Below, piece by piece: positions 24,316-32,704 of a stretch of 64,000 nucleotides of DNA (positions are counted from its first letter, which is position 1; the number at the start of each line of letters is the position of its first letter). The notes below the pieces were generated by a model that saw only the letters and a list, made by a program, of their open reading frames with translations, was not told where the DNA came from and searched no databases. The translations under genes and the position numbers were made by a program. This stretch comes from Gemmatimonadota bacterium (GTDB lineage: Bacteria; Gemmatimonadota; Gemmatimonadetes; Palauibacterales; Palauibacteraceae). The stretch covers positions 1-64,000 of the forward strand of contig JAJDWE010000061.1 in NCBI GenBank assembly GCA_022825725.1, in the 5' to 3' direction.

Positions 24316-24367
24316 CGTCACGACGTGTGAGCGCCCTGGCCCCGATCCTTCTCGACAGAGAGGCTGA

Positions 24368-25153
24368 ATGAATCTCAGCACACGGCTTTCCGCCGGACTG
24401 CCCGCCATCGTCCTCCTCCTCGCCGCGCCGGGAGCCGCGGCCGGCCAGACGGAGTTCCAGCTCCAGCTCGGCAAGCTGGTGAATCCGTTCTCGGATACGG
24501 GGCACGGGACGACGGTCGTCACCTTCCAGAACGCGTCGCAGTGGTCGTGGGGCGACCACTTCATGTTCTTCGACTACACGGCGGACGGGGGGAACGACGG
24601 GTTCAACGAGAAGGACCTGTACGGCGAGTGGTATCCGTCGCTGAGCCTGGGGAAGATCAGCGGGAGCCGCGTCGGGTTCGGCCCGGTCCGGGACTTCGCC
24701 CTGCTCGGCGGCGTGAACTACAGTTCGCAGGCGAAGGTGCTGAAGTACACGCCCGGGTTCCGGGCGTCGTGGGACATCCCGGGGTTCATCTTCCTGAACA
24801 CCGACTTCGCCCGCCTGGTCGACGCCTCGAGCGGGGTCGACAATGGGGGCGCGCCGTCGACGGACAACGGCTGGATGTTCGACGTGAACTGGCTTGCGAC
24901 GTGGGAGATGCTGGGGCAGACGTTCACGTTCACCGGCCATGCGGAGTACATCAGCGCCGTGACGAACGAGTTCGGCGACGAGGTTCGCGCCTGGATCCTC
25001 GCCCAGCCGCAGCTGACCGTGGACGTGGGCCGAGTCCTGGGCGGCGACGGAGGTCGCCTCATGAGCGGCATCGAATACCAGTACTGGCGCAACAAGCTGG
25101 GGACCGACGTGTCGGAGAGCGTGGTCCAGTTCCTCGTCGTGTGGCGGCTGTGA
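24368..25153 (+). CDS. Tsx/OmpK-like nucleoside channel, outer membrane
   Basis: A 261-residue protein with a cleavable signal (LLLAAPGAAAGQ, cut near residue 26), then alternating beta-strand sequence and a C-terminal aromatic-containing strand (VQFLVVWRL). The stretch VVTFQNASQWSWGDHFMFFD, followed by EKDLYGEWYPSLSLGKI, matches the start of Tsx/OmpK-family barrels, which pass nucleosides. Placement directly behind the purine permease supports that role. Its stop overlaps the next gene (GTGA at 25150), so translation is coupled to a secreted Xaa-Pro peptidase. It could also be annotated as DUF5020; both names describe similar small barrels. Confidence 0.78.
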   Translation: MNLSTRLSAGLPAIVLLLAAPGAAAGQTEFQLQLGKLVNPFSDTGHGTTVVTFQNASQWSWGDHFMFFDYTADGGNDGFNEKDLYGEWYPSLSLGKISGSRVGFGPVRDFALLGGVNYSSQAKVLKYTPGFRASWDIPGFIFLNTDFARLVDASSGVDNGGAPSTDNGWMFDVNWLATWEMLGQTFTFTGHAEYISAVTNEFGDEVRAWILAQPQLTVDVGRVLGGDGGRLMSGIEYQYWRNKLGTDVSESVVQFLVVWRL

Positions 25154-26562
25154 ACGCCATCCCCGCCCCTCGCGTGACGAACCGGCGGCTTGGACGCTGC
25201 CTGCTCGCGGGTTCTTTGCTTGCCGCCGCGGCTGCGGCCACGGGAGACATCGGCCGGCTCTCCGCGCAAACGCCGGAGCAGCGCTACTCCGATTGGGTCC
25301 GCCCGGGCTTCCGCCCGCAGGAATACGAGTTTCGACGCAACCGGATCCTCGACGGCCTGCGCGCCACCGGAGGCGGCCTCCTGCTCGTTCCCTCGTCGGA
25401 CGGCATCACGCACGGCGAGACCTTCCGGCAGCTCGAGGACTTCTGGTATCTGACGGGGCTGGAGGTCCCACAATCGATGCTCGTCCTCGACGCGCGACGC
25501 GATGTTTCAATTCTATTCATGCCGCAGCGCGACCCGCGCTTCGAGAACCCGGGCCGGCCGAACGATTTCCCGGGTCGGCCGCTGCTGGACGACTACCAGA
25601 TCCGCGGCATCGGCGGCGCCGACGACTACCGGGACATCGCCGAACTCGGTGGCTTTCTCCGCGAGCGCGTGGGTGTGGGCGAGGTGCTTCGGGTCAACGC
25701 CGGCGCTCCGGGTGAGGTCCCAGATCCGATCGTCCCGCTTGTCGGAAGTCTCGACGCCACGGCGTCTCTGATCCGGCGTCTTCGGGACGACTATCCGGAG
25801 GCGGAGCTCGCCAACGCGTTCGAGATCGTCGCGCGTCTGCGCATGGTGAAGTCGCCCGCCGAGATCATGCGCATGCGCCGCGCCGCCGATGCAACGATGC
25901 GCGGGATTCGGGCGGCTGCGGACCTCATCCGTCCCGGGGTGGATGAACGCACGCTCCAGGGCGAGTTCGAGCGCGTCTGCCGCGCATCAGGCGCCCAGTC
26001 CATCCCGTTCACGCCCATCATCAAGTCGGGTCCGAACAGCCTGTGGCCGTGGCGGGTCCTCGCGGCCCACTACAACCGACGCAACCGGCGGCTGGAGGAC
26101 GGCGACCTCGTGATCTTCGATGTCGGGTGCGAGCTGAACGGATACGTGAGCGACGTGGGACGGACCTTCCCGGCGAACGGGGCGTTCACCGAAGTCCAGC
26201 AGGAGAAGCTCCTCGTGAGCACTGGGGCGGCGGAGGCCGTGATCGCCGCCGTGCGCCCCGGTGTCACGCTGCGCGAACTCACGCAGGTGGCCTACGATGC
26301 GATCCCGGACGAGGAGGAGCCGTACATGCAGACCCCCTCCTTCTTCGGCCACCACATCGGGCTTTCGACGGGAGATCCCGCCCTTCTCGACGAACCGCTC
26401 GCGCCCGGAATGGTCTTCACCGTCGAGCCGTGGTACTACAACCACGACCTCGGCGTCTCCGTGTTCGTGGAAGAGGTCGTCCTCGTCACGGAGGACGGCG
26501 CCGAAATCCTCACCGATGCCCTCCCCCGCGACCCCGATGCCCTGGAGGCACTGGTCCCGTAG
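25150..26562 (+). CDS. exported Xaa-Pro aminopeptidase (M24)
   Basis: 470 residues. The N-terminus carries a signal (RCLLAGSLLAAAAAATG) ahead of an aminopeptidase-P N-domain (YEFRRNRILDGL, FWYLTGLEVPQSM). The pita-bread domain has the five metal ligands: Asp and Asp in FDVGCELNGYVSDVGRTF, His in GHHIGLSTGDP, Glu in FTVEPWYYN and Glu in VFVEEVVLV. It removes an N-terminal residue before proline, here outside the cytoplasm. GTG 25150 overlaps the Tsx-like gene's stop by 4 bp. A peptidase coupled to a nucleoside porin is an unusual partnership; shared nutrient control is the simplest reading. Confidence 0.92.
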   Translation: MNAIPAPRVTNRRLGRCLLAGSLLAAAAAATGDIGRLSAQTPEQRYSDWVRPGFRPQEYEFRRNRILDGLRATGGGLLLVPSSDGITHGETFRQLEDFWYLTGLEVPQSMLVLDARRDVSILFMPQRDPRFENPGRPNDFPGRPLLDDYQIRGIGGADDYRDIAELGGFLRERVGVGEVLRVNAGAPGEVPDPIVPLVGSLDATASLIRRLRDDYPEAELANAFEIVARLRMVKSPAEIMRMRRAADATMRGIRAAADLIRPGVDERTLQGEFERVCRASGAQSIPFTPIIKSGPNSLWPWRVLAAHYNRRNRRLEDGDLVIFDVGCELNGYVSDVGRTFPANGAFTEVQQEKLLVSTGAAEAVIAAVRPGVTLRELTQVAYDAIPDEEEPYMQTPSFFGHHIGLSTGDPALLDEPLAPGMVFTVEPWYYNHDLGVSVFVEEVVLVTEDGAEILTDALPRDPDALEALVP

Positions 26563-26605
26563 GAGGGATCGTCGTCGGTCGGGTGCGCTCCGGCGCCGTT
26601 CGAGG

Positions 26606-27778
26606 CTATCCCGGCGGCTCCTCCGTCCCCTCCCGCAGCACGTCGAGATAACTGTCGTAGGCGAAGATCTTGCCTCGCTGGCGACCCGTCACCTCGCTGA
26701 CCAGGCCCAGCTCCTCGAGCAGCCTCAGGGAGGCGGCGACCGTCGGAGCGGAAAGGCCGGTGCGTTCCGCAATCCCGTTGATCCCGTCGACGGGGCGTTC
26801 CGCCAGCGCTCGGTGCACCCGCAGGGCCGAACCGGCCCGCCGACCCTCTTGAGCGATGCGATCGCGGTTGGCGGCGACAATTTCGCTCGCGGATCTGGCG
26901 GTCGCGACGGCTGCCTCCGCCACGTGCTGCACGCCTTCGAGGAAGAAACGCAACCAGGCTTCCCAGTCTCCCGTCCCGCGCATTTCGTTGAGGAGTTGGT
27001 AGTAGGTGTCCCGCTGTTGCTTGAAGTAGAGGCTGAGATACAGGAGGGGTTCGCGCAGGAGTCCGGCATCGCACAGCATCAACGTGATCAGCAGGCGACC
27101 CAGACGCCCGTTTCCATCCAGGAACGGATGAATCGTCTCGAACTGCACATGCGCGAGCCCGGCCTTGATGAGCGCGGGCAGGTCATCGTCGGTTGCGTGG
27201 ATGAACTGTTCGAGCGCGGCCATGCACTCTTCCACACGGTTCGGCGGCGGCGGGACGAACGCCGCGTTGCCGGGACGCGAGCCCCCGATCCAGTTCTGCG
27301 ACCGCCGGAACTCGCCGGGCATCATCGTCGCGCCGCGGCCGCTCGCGAGCAGCTTGGCGTGCACCTCTCGCATGAGGCGGTTCGAGAGCGGGAAGTCGTC
27401 GTCCCGCAGGCGCCGGATCCCGTGATACAGCGCGGCCACGTAGTTCGATGTCTCCACGACGTCGTCCAGCAGGACCCCGGATGCCCCTCCCGCTTCGTGC
27501 AGCATGAGATCGGAAAGGGAAGACTGCGTGCCTTCGATCTGGGACGAGAGCACAGCTTCTTTGCGTACGTATCCGTAGACAAAAAACGCGGCATCGGGCA
27601 GAAGTTCGGTTACCGCATCGAGGCGTCCCAGGGCGGCGACGGCCGCCTCGAATGGCCGTCGCAGTCCCTCCCGCAGATCCACATCGGGCGAGGGCGGGAG
27701 AGGTACGGGGATGAAGGCGCGGACGGTCTCCCCGCCGGCGACTGTAACGTCGTAGGTGCCTGTCGCTTCGCGTCTCAT
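26606..27778 (-). CDS. Fic protein (AMP-transferase type) with C-terminal winged helix
   Basis: 390 residues from ATG 27778 (MRREATGTYD). The Fic motif HPFLDGNGRLGR (His217) is intact, as is the preceding flap region. An N-terminal inhibitory motif of the (S/T)xxxE(G/N) type is present as SSQIEG (Ser78 to Gly83), placing it among Fic proteins whose inhibitory helix lies at the N-terminus of the same chain. About 330-390 (GINGIAERTGLSAPTVAASL) is a winged-helix DNA-binding domain, so it may autoregulate. Fic enzymes AMPylate or deAMPylate protein targets such as gyrase. Longer readings past 27778 enter the AT-rich repeat region and were not used. The targets are unknown. Confidence 0.92.
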   Translation of the reverse strand: MRREATGTYDVTVAGGETVRAFIPVPLPPSPDVDLREGLRRPFEAAVAALGRLDAVTELLPDAAFFVYGYVRKEAVLSSQIEGTQSSLSDLMLHEAGGASGVLLDDVVETSNYVAALYHGIRRLRDDDFPLSNRLMREVHAKLLASGRGATMMPGEFRRSQNWIGGSRPGNAAFVPPPPNRVEECMAALEQFIHATDDDLPALIKAGLAHVQFETIHPFLDGNGRLGRLLITLMLCDAGLLREPLLYLSLYFKQQRDTYYQLLNEMRGTGDWEAWLRFFLEGVQHVAEAAVATARSASEIVAANRDRIAQEGRRAGSALRVHRALAERPVDGINGIAERTGLSAPTVAASLRLLEELGLVSEVTGRQRGKIFAYDSYLDVLREGTEEPPG

Positions 27779-27893
27779 CCTGGGTGACCCCGGGGGCTTT
27801 GTGCCTGTATGTCGCAAGAGGGTGCAGATCCAGCGAGAACGCCGGCGAATATGTGAAGCCACCTCCTGCTTAGCAAGAGATATTGCCGTTCGC

Positions 27894-28014
27894 TTTCGTT
27901 AGGTTCCGGCGAACGAAGGAACTTTTGCTTACGCGCTTTCGGAGCGTCAACAAGAAAAGCGAACCGGCGTTTTCTTTTCTTACGTGTCGGCTAACGAAGG
28001 AACTTTTTCTTAGG
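27894..28014. repeat. AT-rich region with two 40-bp direct repeats
   Basis: Two imperfect copies of an element about 40 bp long (27894-27933 and 27976-28014). Their cores share AACGAAGGAACTTTT (27912-27926 and 27993-28007), and the central 24 bp (27908-27931, 27989-28012) match at 22 positions. The first copy also contains TTCGTT and AACGAA as inverted arms around an 11-nt loop. The region is far richer in A and T than its surroundings and lies between the divergent Fic and DUF1684 genes. A second small direct repeat, GCCGGGTTGCA (28025-28035 and 28039-28049), follows. It is most likely a double promoter or operator; a remnant of a mobile element is possible. Confidence 0.6.
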
Positions 28015-28066
28015 TCCACCTGCTGCCGGGTTGCACGAGCCGGGTTGCAGGGCCCATGCTGGCGAC

Positions 28067-29044
28067 ATGAGAACGACGGAGCGGTTGAACGATGCTGGCC
28101 GGACAGCCGTTGTCGGGCTGGCGATGGCACTGCTTGGGGCCGCCGTGACGGGCTGCGCCCGTGACATGTGGCCGGAGCCGGCTCCGGTGGATTCCGAGGT
28201 TCTGGCGGCCGAGCATGAGGAGTGGCGCGAGGGGCGACGGAACAGCCTCGCGAACCCCAACGCGGGGGTCATCAGCTGGGATGGGCTCTTCGAGTTGTCT
28301 GAAGGGCCGAACACGTTCGGCTCGGATCCGTCTGCGGCGATCGTTCTGCCCGAGGAAGACGCGCCGCCCCTGGCTGGCACGCTGTACCTCGAGGATGGGA
28401 CCGTGCGTCTCGTCCCCGAAACCGGGAGCGGTCTGCGTCTGAGAGAGCAGGTCACCGGGACAGCAGGTGAACCCGTCACGGAACCCATGCCGCTGCCCGA
28501 CGACCGGAGCGAAGGGACGGTCCGCCTGGCGCTGGGCTCGCTCGGGATGCGGGTCCACGCGGAGCCGGGGACCGACCGGCTCTGGCTCCGGGTGTGGGAC
28601 ACGGATGCCCCGCGCCTCGACGCCTTCGAGCTTCCCGAGTACTTCCCGATCACGAACGAATGGCGCGTCTCGGCGCGGTTCGAGCCCTATGCGGAGCCGC
28701 GCACCGTAACGCTGGGGGATGTACGGGGCGGGACGCTCGAGAACACGGCGCCGGGGGATCTGGTCTTCCGCGTGAACGGAGCCGAACACCGCCTCATGGC
28801 CTTCGCCGGCGCGTCAAGCCGCTCCTACTTCATCAGCCTGTGGGACTCGACCGCGGTGACGGACACCTACCAGGCGGGCCGCTACATGCGTGCGCCCTTC
28901 CCGGACGACGACGGCTGGACGACGATCGACTTCAACCGCGCCTACAATGCGCCGTGCGCCTTCACGCCCTACTCCGTGTGCAGCCTCCCGCCACGCGAGA
29001 ACTACCTCCGCTTCTCCGTAACCGCCGGAGAAAAGCGCCCGTAA
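28067..29044 (+). CDS. DUF1684 lipoprotein
   Basis: A 325-residue exported protein with lipobox AVTGC (lipidated near Cys27) after MRTTERLNDAGRTAVVGLAM. The mature part follows the DUF1684 pattern: HEEWREGRRNSL, WDGLFELSEGPNTFGSD, a catalytic-like core YFPITNEWRVSARFEPY, DTYQAGRYMRAPF and the hallmark DFNRAYNAPCAFTP near the end. No biochemical role is established for DUF1684 that I can recall. The chosen start, ATG 28067, is the one that yields the lipoprotein signal; an upstream in-frame reading adds a non-signal stretch. It is divergent from the Fic gene across the repeat region and faces the GMC oxidoreductase gene 15 bp away. Confidence 0.85.
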   Translation: MRTTERLNDAGRTAVVGLAMALLGAAVTGCARDMWPEPAPVDSEVLAAEHEEWREGRRNSLANPNAGVISWDGLFELSEGPNTFGSDPSAAIVLPEEDAPPLAGTLYLEDGTVRLVPETGSGLRLREQVTGTAGEPVTEPMPLPDDRSEGTVRLALGSLGMRVHAEPGTDRLWLRVWDTDAPRLDAFELPEYFPITNEWRVSARFEPYAEPRTVTLGDVRGGTLENTAPGDLVFRVNGAEHRLMAFAGASSRSYFISLWDSTAVTDTYQAGRYMRAPFPDDDGWTTIDFNRAYNAPCAFTPYSVCSLPPRENYLRFSVTAGEKRP

Positions 29045-29059
29045 GGACGGCGCCCGTCT

Positions 29060-30676
29060 TCAGGCCGAGGGCAGTTCCTTTTGCATCTCCTCGGCGGACA
29101 TGAGGGAGAGGGCGCAGAAGGTGAGGGTCCCGTTCGCGCAGCCGCCGCTGACGATGGTCGGCGCGCCCACGACGAAGAGGTTCTCGTGGTCGTGGGTGCG
29201 GCCCCAGCGGTCCACGACGCTCGTGGCGGGATCGTCGCCCATCCGGCAGCCGCCGCCCGGATGCTCCCACAGCTCGGACGGCTGCCCGATGCTCCTCATG
29301 GTGCCTCCGGCGGCGCGCGCCAACTCCTCGAACCGTCCCGAGATCGTGTCGTTGGTGTGGTCTGCGAGGTCGAGGCTCTCCCGCGCCGGTCGGTAGTCGA
29401 TCTTCGGCATCGGGTCGCCCAGCCAGTTCGTGCGCGCGGCGTCTAGGGTCAGGCGGCTGTCCCGGTCCGGGAGCAGGTCGTAGTAGGCGCGGACGCGCGC
29501 GGTGGACTCGGATTCGGTACGGGCCCTCCAGTCGGCCATGATCTCGTCGCCCCACAGGAGTTGCCCGTCGTCGCCCCTGAGCCTCGCGGTGCGGCCGACG
29601 TTCGACTCCCACAGGCGGAGATCGTGACGCACGTAGCGGTCCAGCGGTCCCGGGCTCGCGAAGCGGCGCGAGAGTAGGCTGTTGTAGACGAACATGCCGG
29701 GATAGAGGCGCATCGGCAGATCGATGAAGCCGCTGAGGAACCAGTGTCCCGTCATGTACCGTCCCACGTTTCCCGTGCGGTTGGCGAGGCCATCCGGGAA
29801 GCGGCTGTTCGCCGAGAGCAGGAGCAGGTGGGAACTCCAGGCGTGCCCGGAGGCGATCACGAACGTGCCCGCGCGGAACTCGATGGGCTCGTCCGGCGCG
29901 TCCCGGTCGACGGCTTCCGCGACCGCGATCCGGTCCGAACCCGGCTCCAGGCTGAGGCGCCGGACGAGGGTGCGGGTGACGAGGTCGATGCGCCCGTCCT
30001 CCAGCAGCCGGTCGAAGGCGAAGTCGGGCGTGTATTTCGCACCCGTCGGACAGACGGAGCAGGTGTCGCACCGCCGGCAGACGTTCCGCCCCTGCCAGGG
30101 CTCCGTGTTGCGCGCCCAGGGCTGCGTCCAGAACGGGATGTCCGTCTTCTCCGTCCACTCCCGCATGCGTTCGAGACTGTACGAGAGCGGCAGCGGGGGC
30201 ATGGGGTAGGGCTTCGAGCGCGGGTCGTACTCCGGCGGACCCTGTTCGCCCGCGACCCCGATCCGCTCCTCGGCCTCCTGGAAGTACGGCTCGATGTCGT
30301 CGAACGAGATGGGCCAGTCGGTGGCGACCCCGTACAGCGACCGCAGGCGGAAGTCCTCCGGGGAAAAGCGCGGGACCGCGCCGCCCCAGTGCATCGCCGC
30401 CCCGCCCACGACCATGGAATTGTACATCGCGCCCGAGCCCGTCTGGCCGCGGATGTGGTCGTTCGGCCAGGGGTTCTCGCCGTAGGCCAGCATCCGCGCC
30501 CGGGTGTCGGATCGTTCCTCGAGGGACGCCGTCCGCTCTCCCGCCTCGACCACGGTGATCGAAGCGCCGGTCCGCTCGGTCAACCGTTCCGCCACCATGG
30601 CGGCCGTGATCCCGCCGCCGATGATGCAGACATCGCTCTCGACGACGCGCCTGGCACGTCCCGTCGCGCGGGTCAT
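29060..30676 (-). CDS. GMC-family FAD oxidoreductase, large subunit
   Basis: 538 residues. The N-terminal dinucleotide fold reads DVCIIGGGITAAMVAERL. A cysteine cluster CRRCDTCSVCPTGAKY (about residues 200-215) and the C-terminal HPGGGCRMG and GCANGTLTFCALSL segments match periplasmic GMC sugar or alcohol dehydrogenases that pair with a gluconate-2-dehydrogenase subunit-3 partner (glucoside-3-dehydrogenase and related). It lacks its own signal peptide; the partner upstream has a Tat signal and overlaps it by 4 bp, so export as a folded complex is likely. A cytochrome subunit that normally accepts electrons is not encoded beside it. The substrate is a polyol or sugar, unproven. Confidence 0.88.
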   Translation of the reverse strand: MTRATGRARRVVESDVCIIGGGITAAMVAERLTERTGASITVVEAGERTASLEERSDTRARMLAYGENPWPNDHIRGQTGSGAMYNSMVVGGAAMHWGGAVPRFSPEDFRLRSLYGVATDWPISFDDIEPYFQEAEERIGVAGEQGPPEYDPRSKPYPMPPLPLSYSLERMREWTEKTDIPFWTQPWARNTEPWQGRNVCRRCDTCSVCPTGAKYTPDFAFDRLLEDGRIDLVTRTLVRRLSLEPGSDRIAVAEAVDRDAPDEPIEFRAGTFVIASGHAWSSHLLLLSANSRFPDGLANRTGNVGRYMTGHWFLSGFIDLPMRLYPGMFVYNSLLSRRFASPGPLDRYVRHDLRLWESNVGRTARLRGDDGQLLWGDEIMADWRARTESESTARVRAYYDLLPDRDSRLTLDAARTNWLGDPMPKIDYRPARESLDLADHTNDTISGRFEELARAAGGTMRSIGQPSELWEHPGGGCRMGDDPATSVVDRWGRTHDHENLFVVGAPTIVSGGCANGTLTFCALSLMSAEEMQKELPSA

Positions 30677-31299
30677 GGGGCGGTTCCCAGCGGCTCGGGT
30701 TCGTCCTCGGCCCCTTCAATGGAGCGGCAAAGCTCCTTCCGAATGGCCCGCCCGTAGCAGATGTCGGTCGCGATCGCAGAGCCGAAGAAGTGGGCCATCA
30801 AGGCCACCGCCACGTGATCAGCGTGCCGGGGTGCGCCGAGAGCGGCCCCCGAGTCTCCGAGCGGCCGCGCCAGGAGTGCGCGTCGCCCGGGCACGTCGAG
30901 ATCGGACAGGGTCATCCCGTGCCGGCTCTCGGACTCCTTCTCGAGACCTTCGAGTTGTGCGGCCCACCCCGGTCTCGGATCGGGTCCCGAATACCGGATC
31001 TCGGGCACGAGGTACGGATGGCTGAGTTCGGCCACGGGCTCCAGGGCATCGGACCAGCGCTCGAAGGCACGCACGGCGCGTTCCCGGCCATCGTCCCCCA
31101 GTTCGTCGGGGAGGACGGCTTCGCCGACGGCCCGCAGGGTCTCGGCGGGAAGGGGGACCGGAGTCGCGCCGGCCGGGGTTGCGTCCCCGTCGGTCCGTGC
31201 CGCGGACTCGCGGGTCTCCCCGGGGGCACACCCGGTGAGGGAAACGGCGGCCACCGTCGCCGCAGACTGCTTGAGGAACGTCCTTCGAGATTCCGCCAT
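30673..31299 (-). CDS. gluconate 2-dehydrogenase subunit 3-like, Tat-exported
   Basis: 208 residues starting at ATG 31299 (MAESRRTFLKQSAATVAAV). The twin-arginine SRRTFLKQ plus lipobox SLTGC suggests a Tat-translocated lipoprotein. The mature part (LPAETLRAVGEAVLPDELG, then AHFFGSAIATDICYGRAI) fits the gluconate 2-dehydrogenase subunit 3 family, which assists folding and export of the FAD subunit. The stop overlaps the GMC gene by 4 bp. Readings extending upstream lack coding character. Identification rests on family motifs and the GMC pairing. Confidence 0.84.
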   Translation of the reverse strand: MAESRRTFLKQSAATVAAVSLTGCAPGETRESAARTDGDATPAGATPVPLPAETLRAVGEAVLPDELGDDGRERAVRAFERWSDALEPVAELSHPYLVPEIRYSGPDPRPGWAAQLEGLEKESESRHGMTLSDLDVPGRRALLARPLGDSGAALGAPRHADHVAVALMAHFFGSAIATDICYGRAIRKELCRSIEGAEDEPEPLGTAP

Positions 31300-31462
31300 G
31301 GCCCACCGGCCTTCCGGAGGTTGGGCTGCCCGAGTCTTCAGTGAAGGAGCGTAGACGCCGAGCCGGAAACGTCGCAACTCCCGGGCGCCGAAACTGGCGA
31401 GCGAAGGGCGTTCTCCCCATCCTTCACCCGCTCGGGACACCGCCGTGTCCCGCTTCTATCGA

Positions 31463-31535
31463 GGGGCCGTAGCTCAGTTGGGAGAGCGCCTGCTTTGCAA
31501 GCAGGAGGTCGTCGGTTCGAATCCGATCGGCTCCA
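31463..31535 (+). tRNA. tRNA-Ala (anticodon TGC)
   Basis: 73 nt folding as a complete cloverleaf: acceptor GGGGCCG pairing with CGGCTCC, D-arm GCTCAGTTGGGAGAGC, anticodon arm CCTGC-TTTGCAA-GCAGG with anticodon TGC, T-arm GTCGG-TTCGAAT-CCGAT and discriminator A. The 3-prime CCA is not encoded (TTG follows). It is a stand-alone copy rather than part of an rRNA spacer. Confidence 0.97.
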
Positions 31536-31556
31536 TTGGGATCAAGCTCTTCTCTT

Positions 31557-32456
31557 TCAGAGAGTAAATCGAAGGCTGACCGTGAAGTTGTACGCCCCCG
31601 TGTCGCGAGTCTCCACGGTGTAGACGATGCGGGATCCGCGACCGACGGTGGAGTCGTGGCTGCGGAGCTGATCCCACTCGTGCGGCTTGCTCTCAAAGGC
31701 GCCAATCATCGCCGGTCGAGTCAGCTTGAGGCCCACCGTGAAGCGATCGGCTGCGCGGTAGTCCAACCCCGCCAGCACCTGGAAACCGAACATGGTGTCG
31801 TTGAGGACGGTTGCCCCGAGCGTGGTGGTGCCGGCCAGCTTCGCGCGAAGCGCGGCATCCTCGAACGTGGTGATGAGCGAGGGGTCGCCGTTCCGCTTCC
31901 ACAGGCTGAAATAGTCGATGGACATGCGCGCGACGCCGCCACCCACTCCCACGTACGGCGTGAGACGACTGTTGGTGCGAAGATCGAGCGCGAGGTTGGC
32001 GAACACGCCGTGAACGCGGACGTGGCCGGCCCCGCCAATCGCCCTCTCGAGTTCCTGCTCGGCCTTCTCCTCCGTGACGGCATCCCCGATTTGCGTGGGT
32101 GCGTAGTCGTAGTGCGGTGCGCCGCGATACCCGTATTGAACTTCCGCGCGCCATCGCCCGAGCCGGTAGCCCAGGGTGAATCCAGCCGCAAAGCCGCGCA
32201 CTCCGCGGGATTCGTTGGTCCACTCCGTGGGCGGCGGTTGCGCATCGCATTCGCCGCTGGTTTCCAGCCCATCAGGGTTGATGAGCTTGTCACACCGGGT
32301 ACCCCAGTCGTTGTCCACACCGACGAGGCGCATGCTCGGCGCGAAGGCGGCTCCCAGCTCCGACCCGATGTACAGGCCGTCCTGCGCCGCCAACTCGCTT
32401 GCAACGAGCAACGCCCCCGCCGCGATGGCGAGTCCGCTCAACCATTTGTTCTGCAT
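31557..32456 (-). CDS. outer-membrane beta-barrel protein
   Basis: A 299-residue protein with a cleavable signal (WLSGLAIAAGALLVASELAAQ, cut near residue 24) and repeated amphipathic strands ending in the aromatic pattern YNFTVSLRFTL typical of outer-membrane barrels. GLYIGSELGAAFAPSM and LTPYVGVGGGVARM resemble the OmpA/porin-like barrel superfamily. One cysteine pair (RCDKLINPDGLETSGEC) probably forms a disulfide in a loop. The chosen start, ATG 32456, has TAAAAT about 9 nt upstream of it on its own strand. Function is unknown; adhesion, transport or structural roles are all possible. Confidence 0.75.
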   Translation of the reverse strand: MQNKWLSGLAIAAGALLVASELAAQDGLYIGSELGAAFAPSMRLVGVDNDWGTRCDKLINPDGLETSGECDAQPPPTEWTNESRGVRGFAAGFTLGYRLGRWRAEVQYGYRGAPHYDYAPTQIGDAVTEEKAEQELERAIGGAGHVRVHGVFANLALDLRTNSRLTPYVGVGGGVARMSIDYFSLWKRNGDPSLITTFEDAALRAKLAGTTTLGATVLNDTMFGFQVLAGLDYRAADRFTVGLKLTRPAMIGAFESKPHEWDQLRSHDSTVGRGSRIVYTVETRDTGAYNFTVSLRFTL

Positions 32457-32586
32457 ACATTTTACGCTATTCGTTTCCCCGGGTGTGAGCAACCGTGAAC
32501 AGGTAGCCGGCGCACCGGAGGTTTCGTGCGCCTGCGGTGGCTACATGTCAGGCGGCGACAAGGCGCGGTGAGAATCGCACAGAAGT

Positions 32587-32647
32587 TGCAAACATGTTAT
32601 CGTATTCGATGCAATCTTGTCATCAAAAACGTTGCAATCTTGTCATC
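32587..32647. repeat. three 15-bp iterons at exact 23-bp spacing
   Basis: TGCAATCTTGTCATC occurs perfectly at 32610-32624 and 32633-32647; a third copy with 12 of 15 matches (TGCAAACATGTTATC) lies at 32587-32601. All three start exactly 23 bp apart, roughly two helical turns, so a protein would meet them on one face of the DNA. The array ends 57 bp before the start chosen for the DUF4143 ATPase and lies in an AT-rich patch of an otherwise GC-rich window. It could be an operator for autoregulation or a nucleation site for the ATPase. Confidence 0.8.
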
Positions 32648-32704
32648 GGCCCGTTGGCGACGACCGATGGCACACCGCGAGGCCATGCGATGGAGGACTG
32701 GGCC

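Noticed and set aside
27870-28164. Two small overlapping frames in the AT-rich repeat region (86 codons minus, 93 codons plus)
   Set aside because: Their internal peptide repeats follow directly from the DNA repeats, there is no ribosome-binding site, and one runs into the DUF1684 gene.
29045-29059. Terminator between the convergent DUF1684 and GMC genes
   Set aside because: Only 15 bp without a stem or T-tract.
32587-32647. Possible short CRISPR array
   Set aside because: Repeats are 15 bp with 8-bp spacers, too short on both counts, and no cas genes are present.
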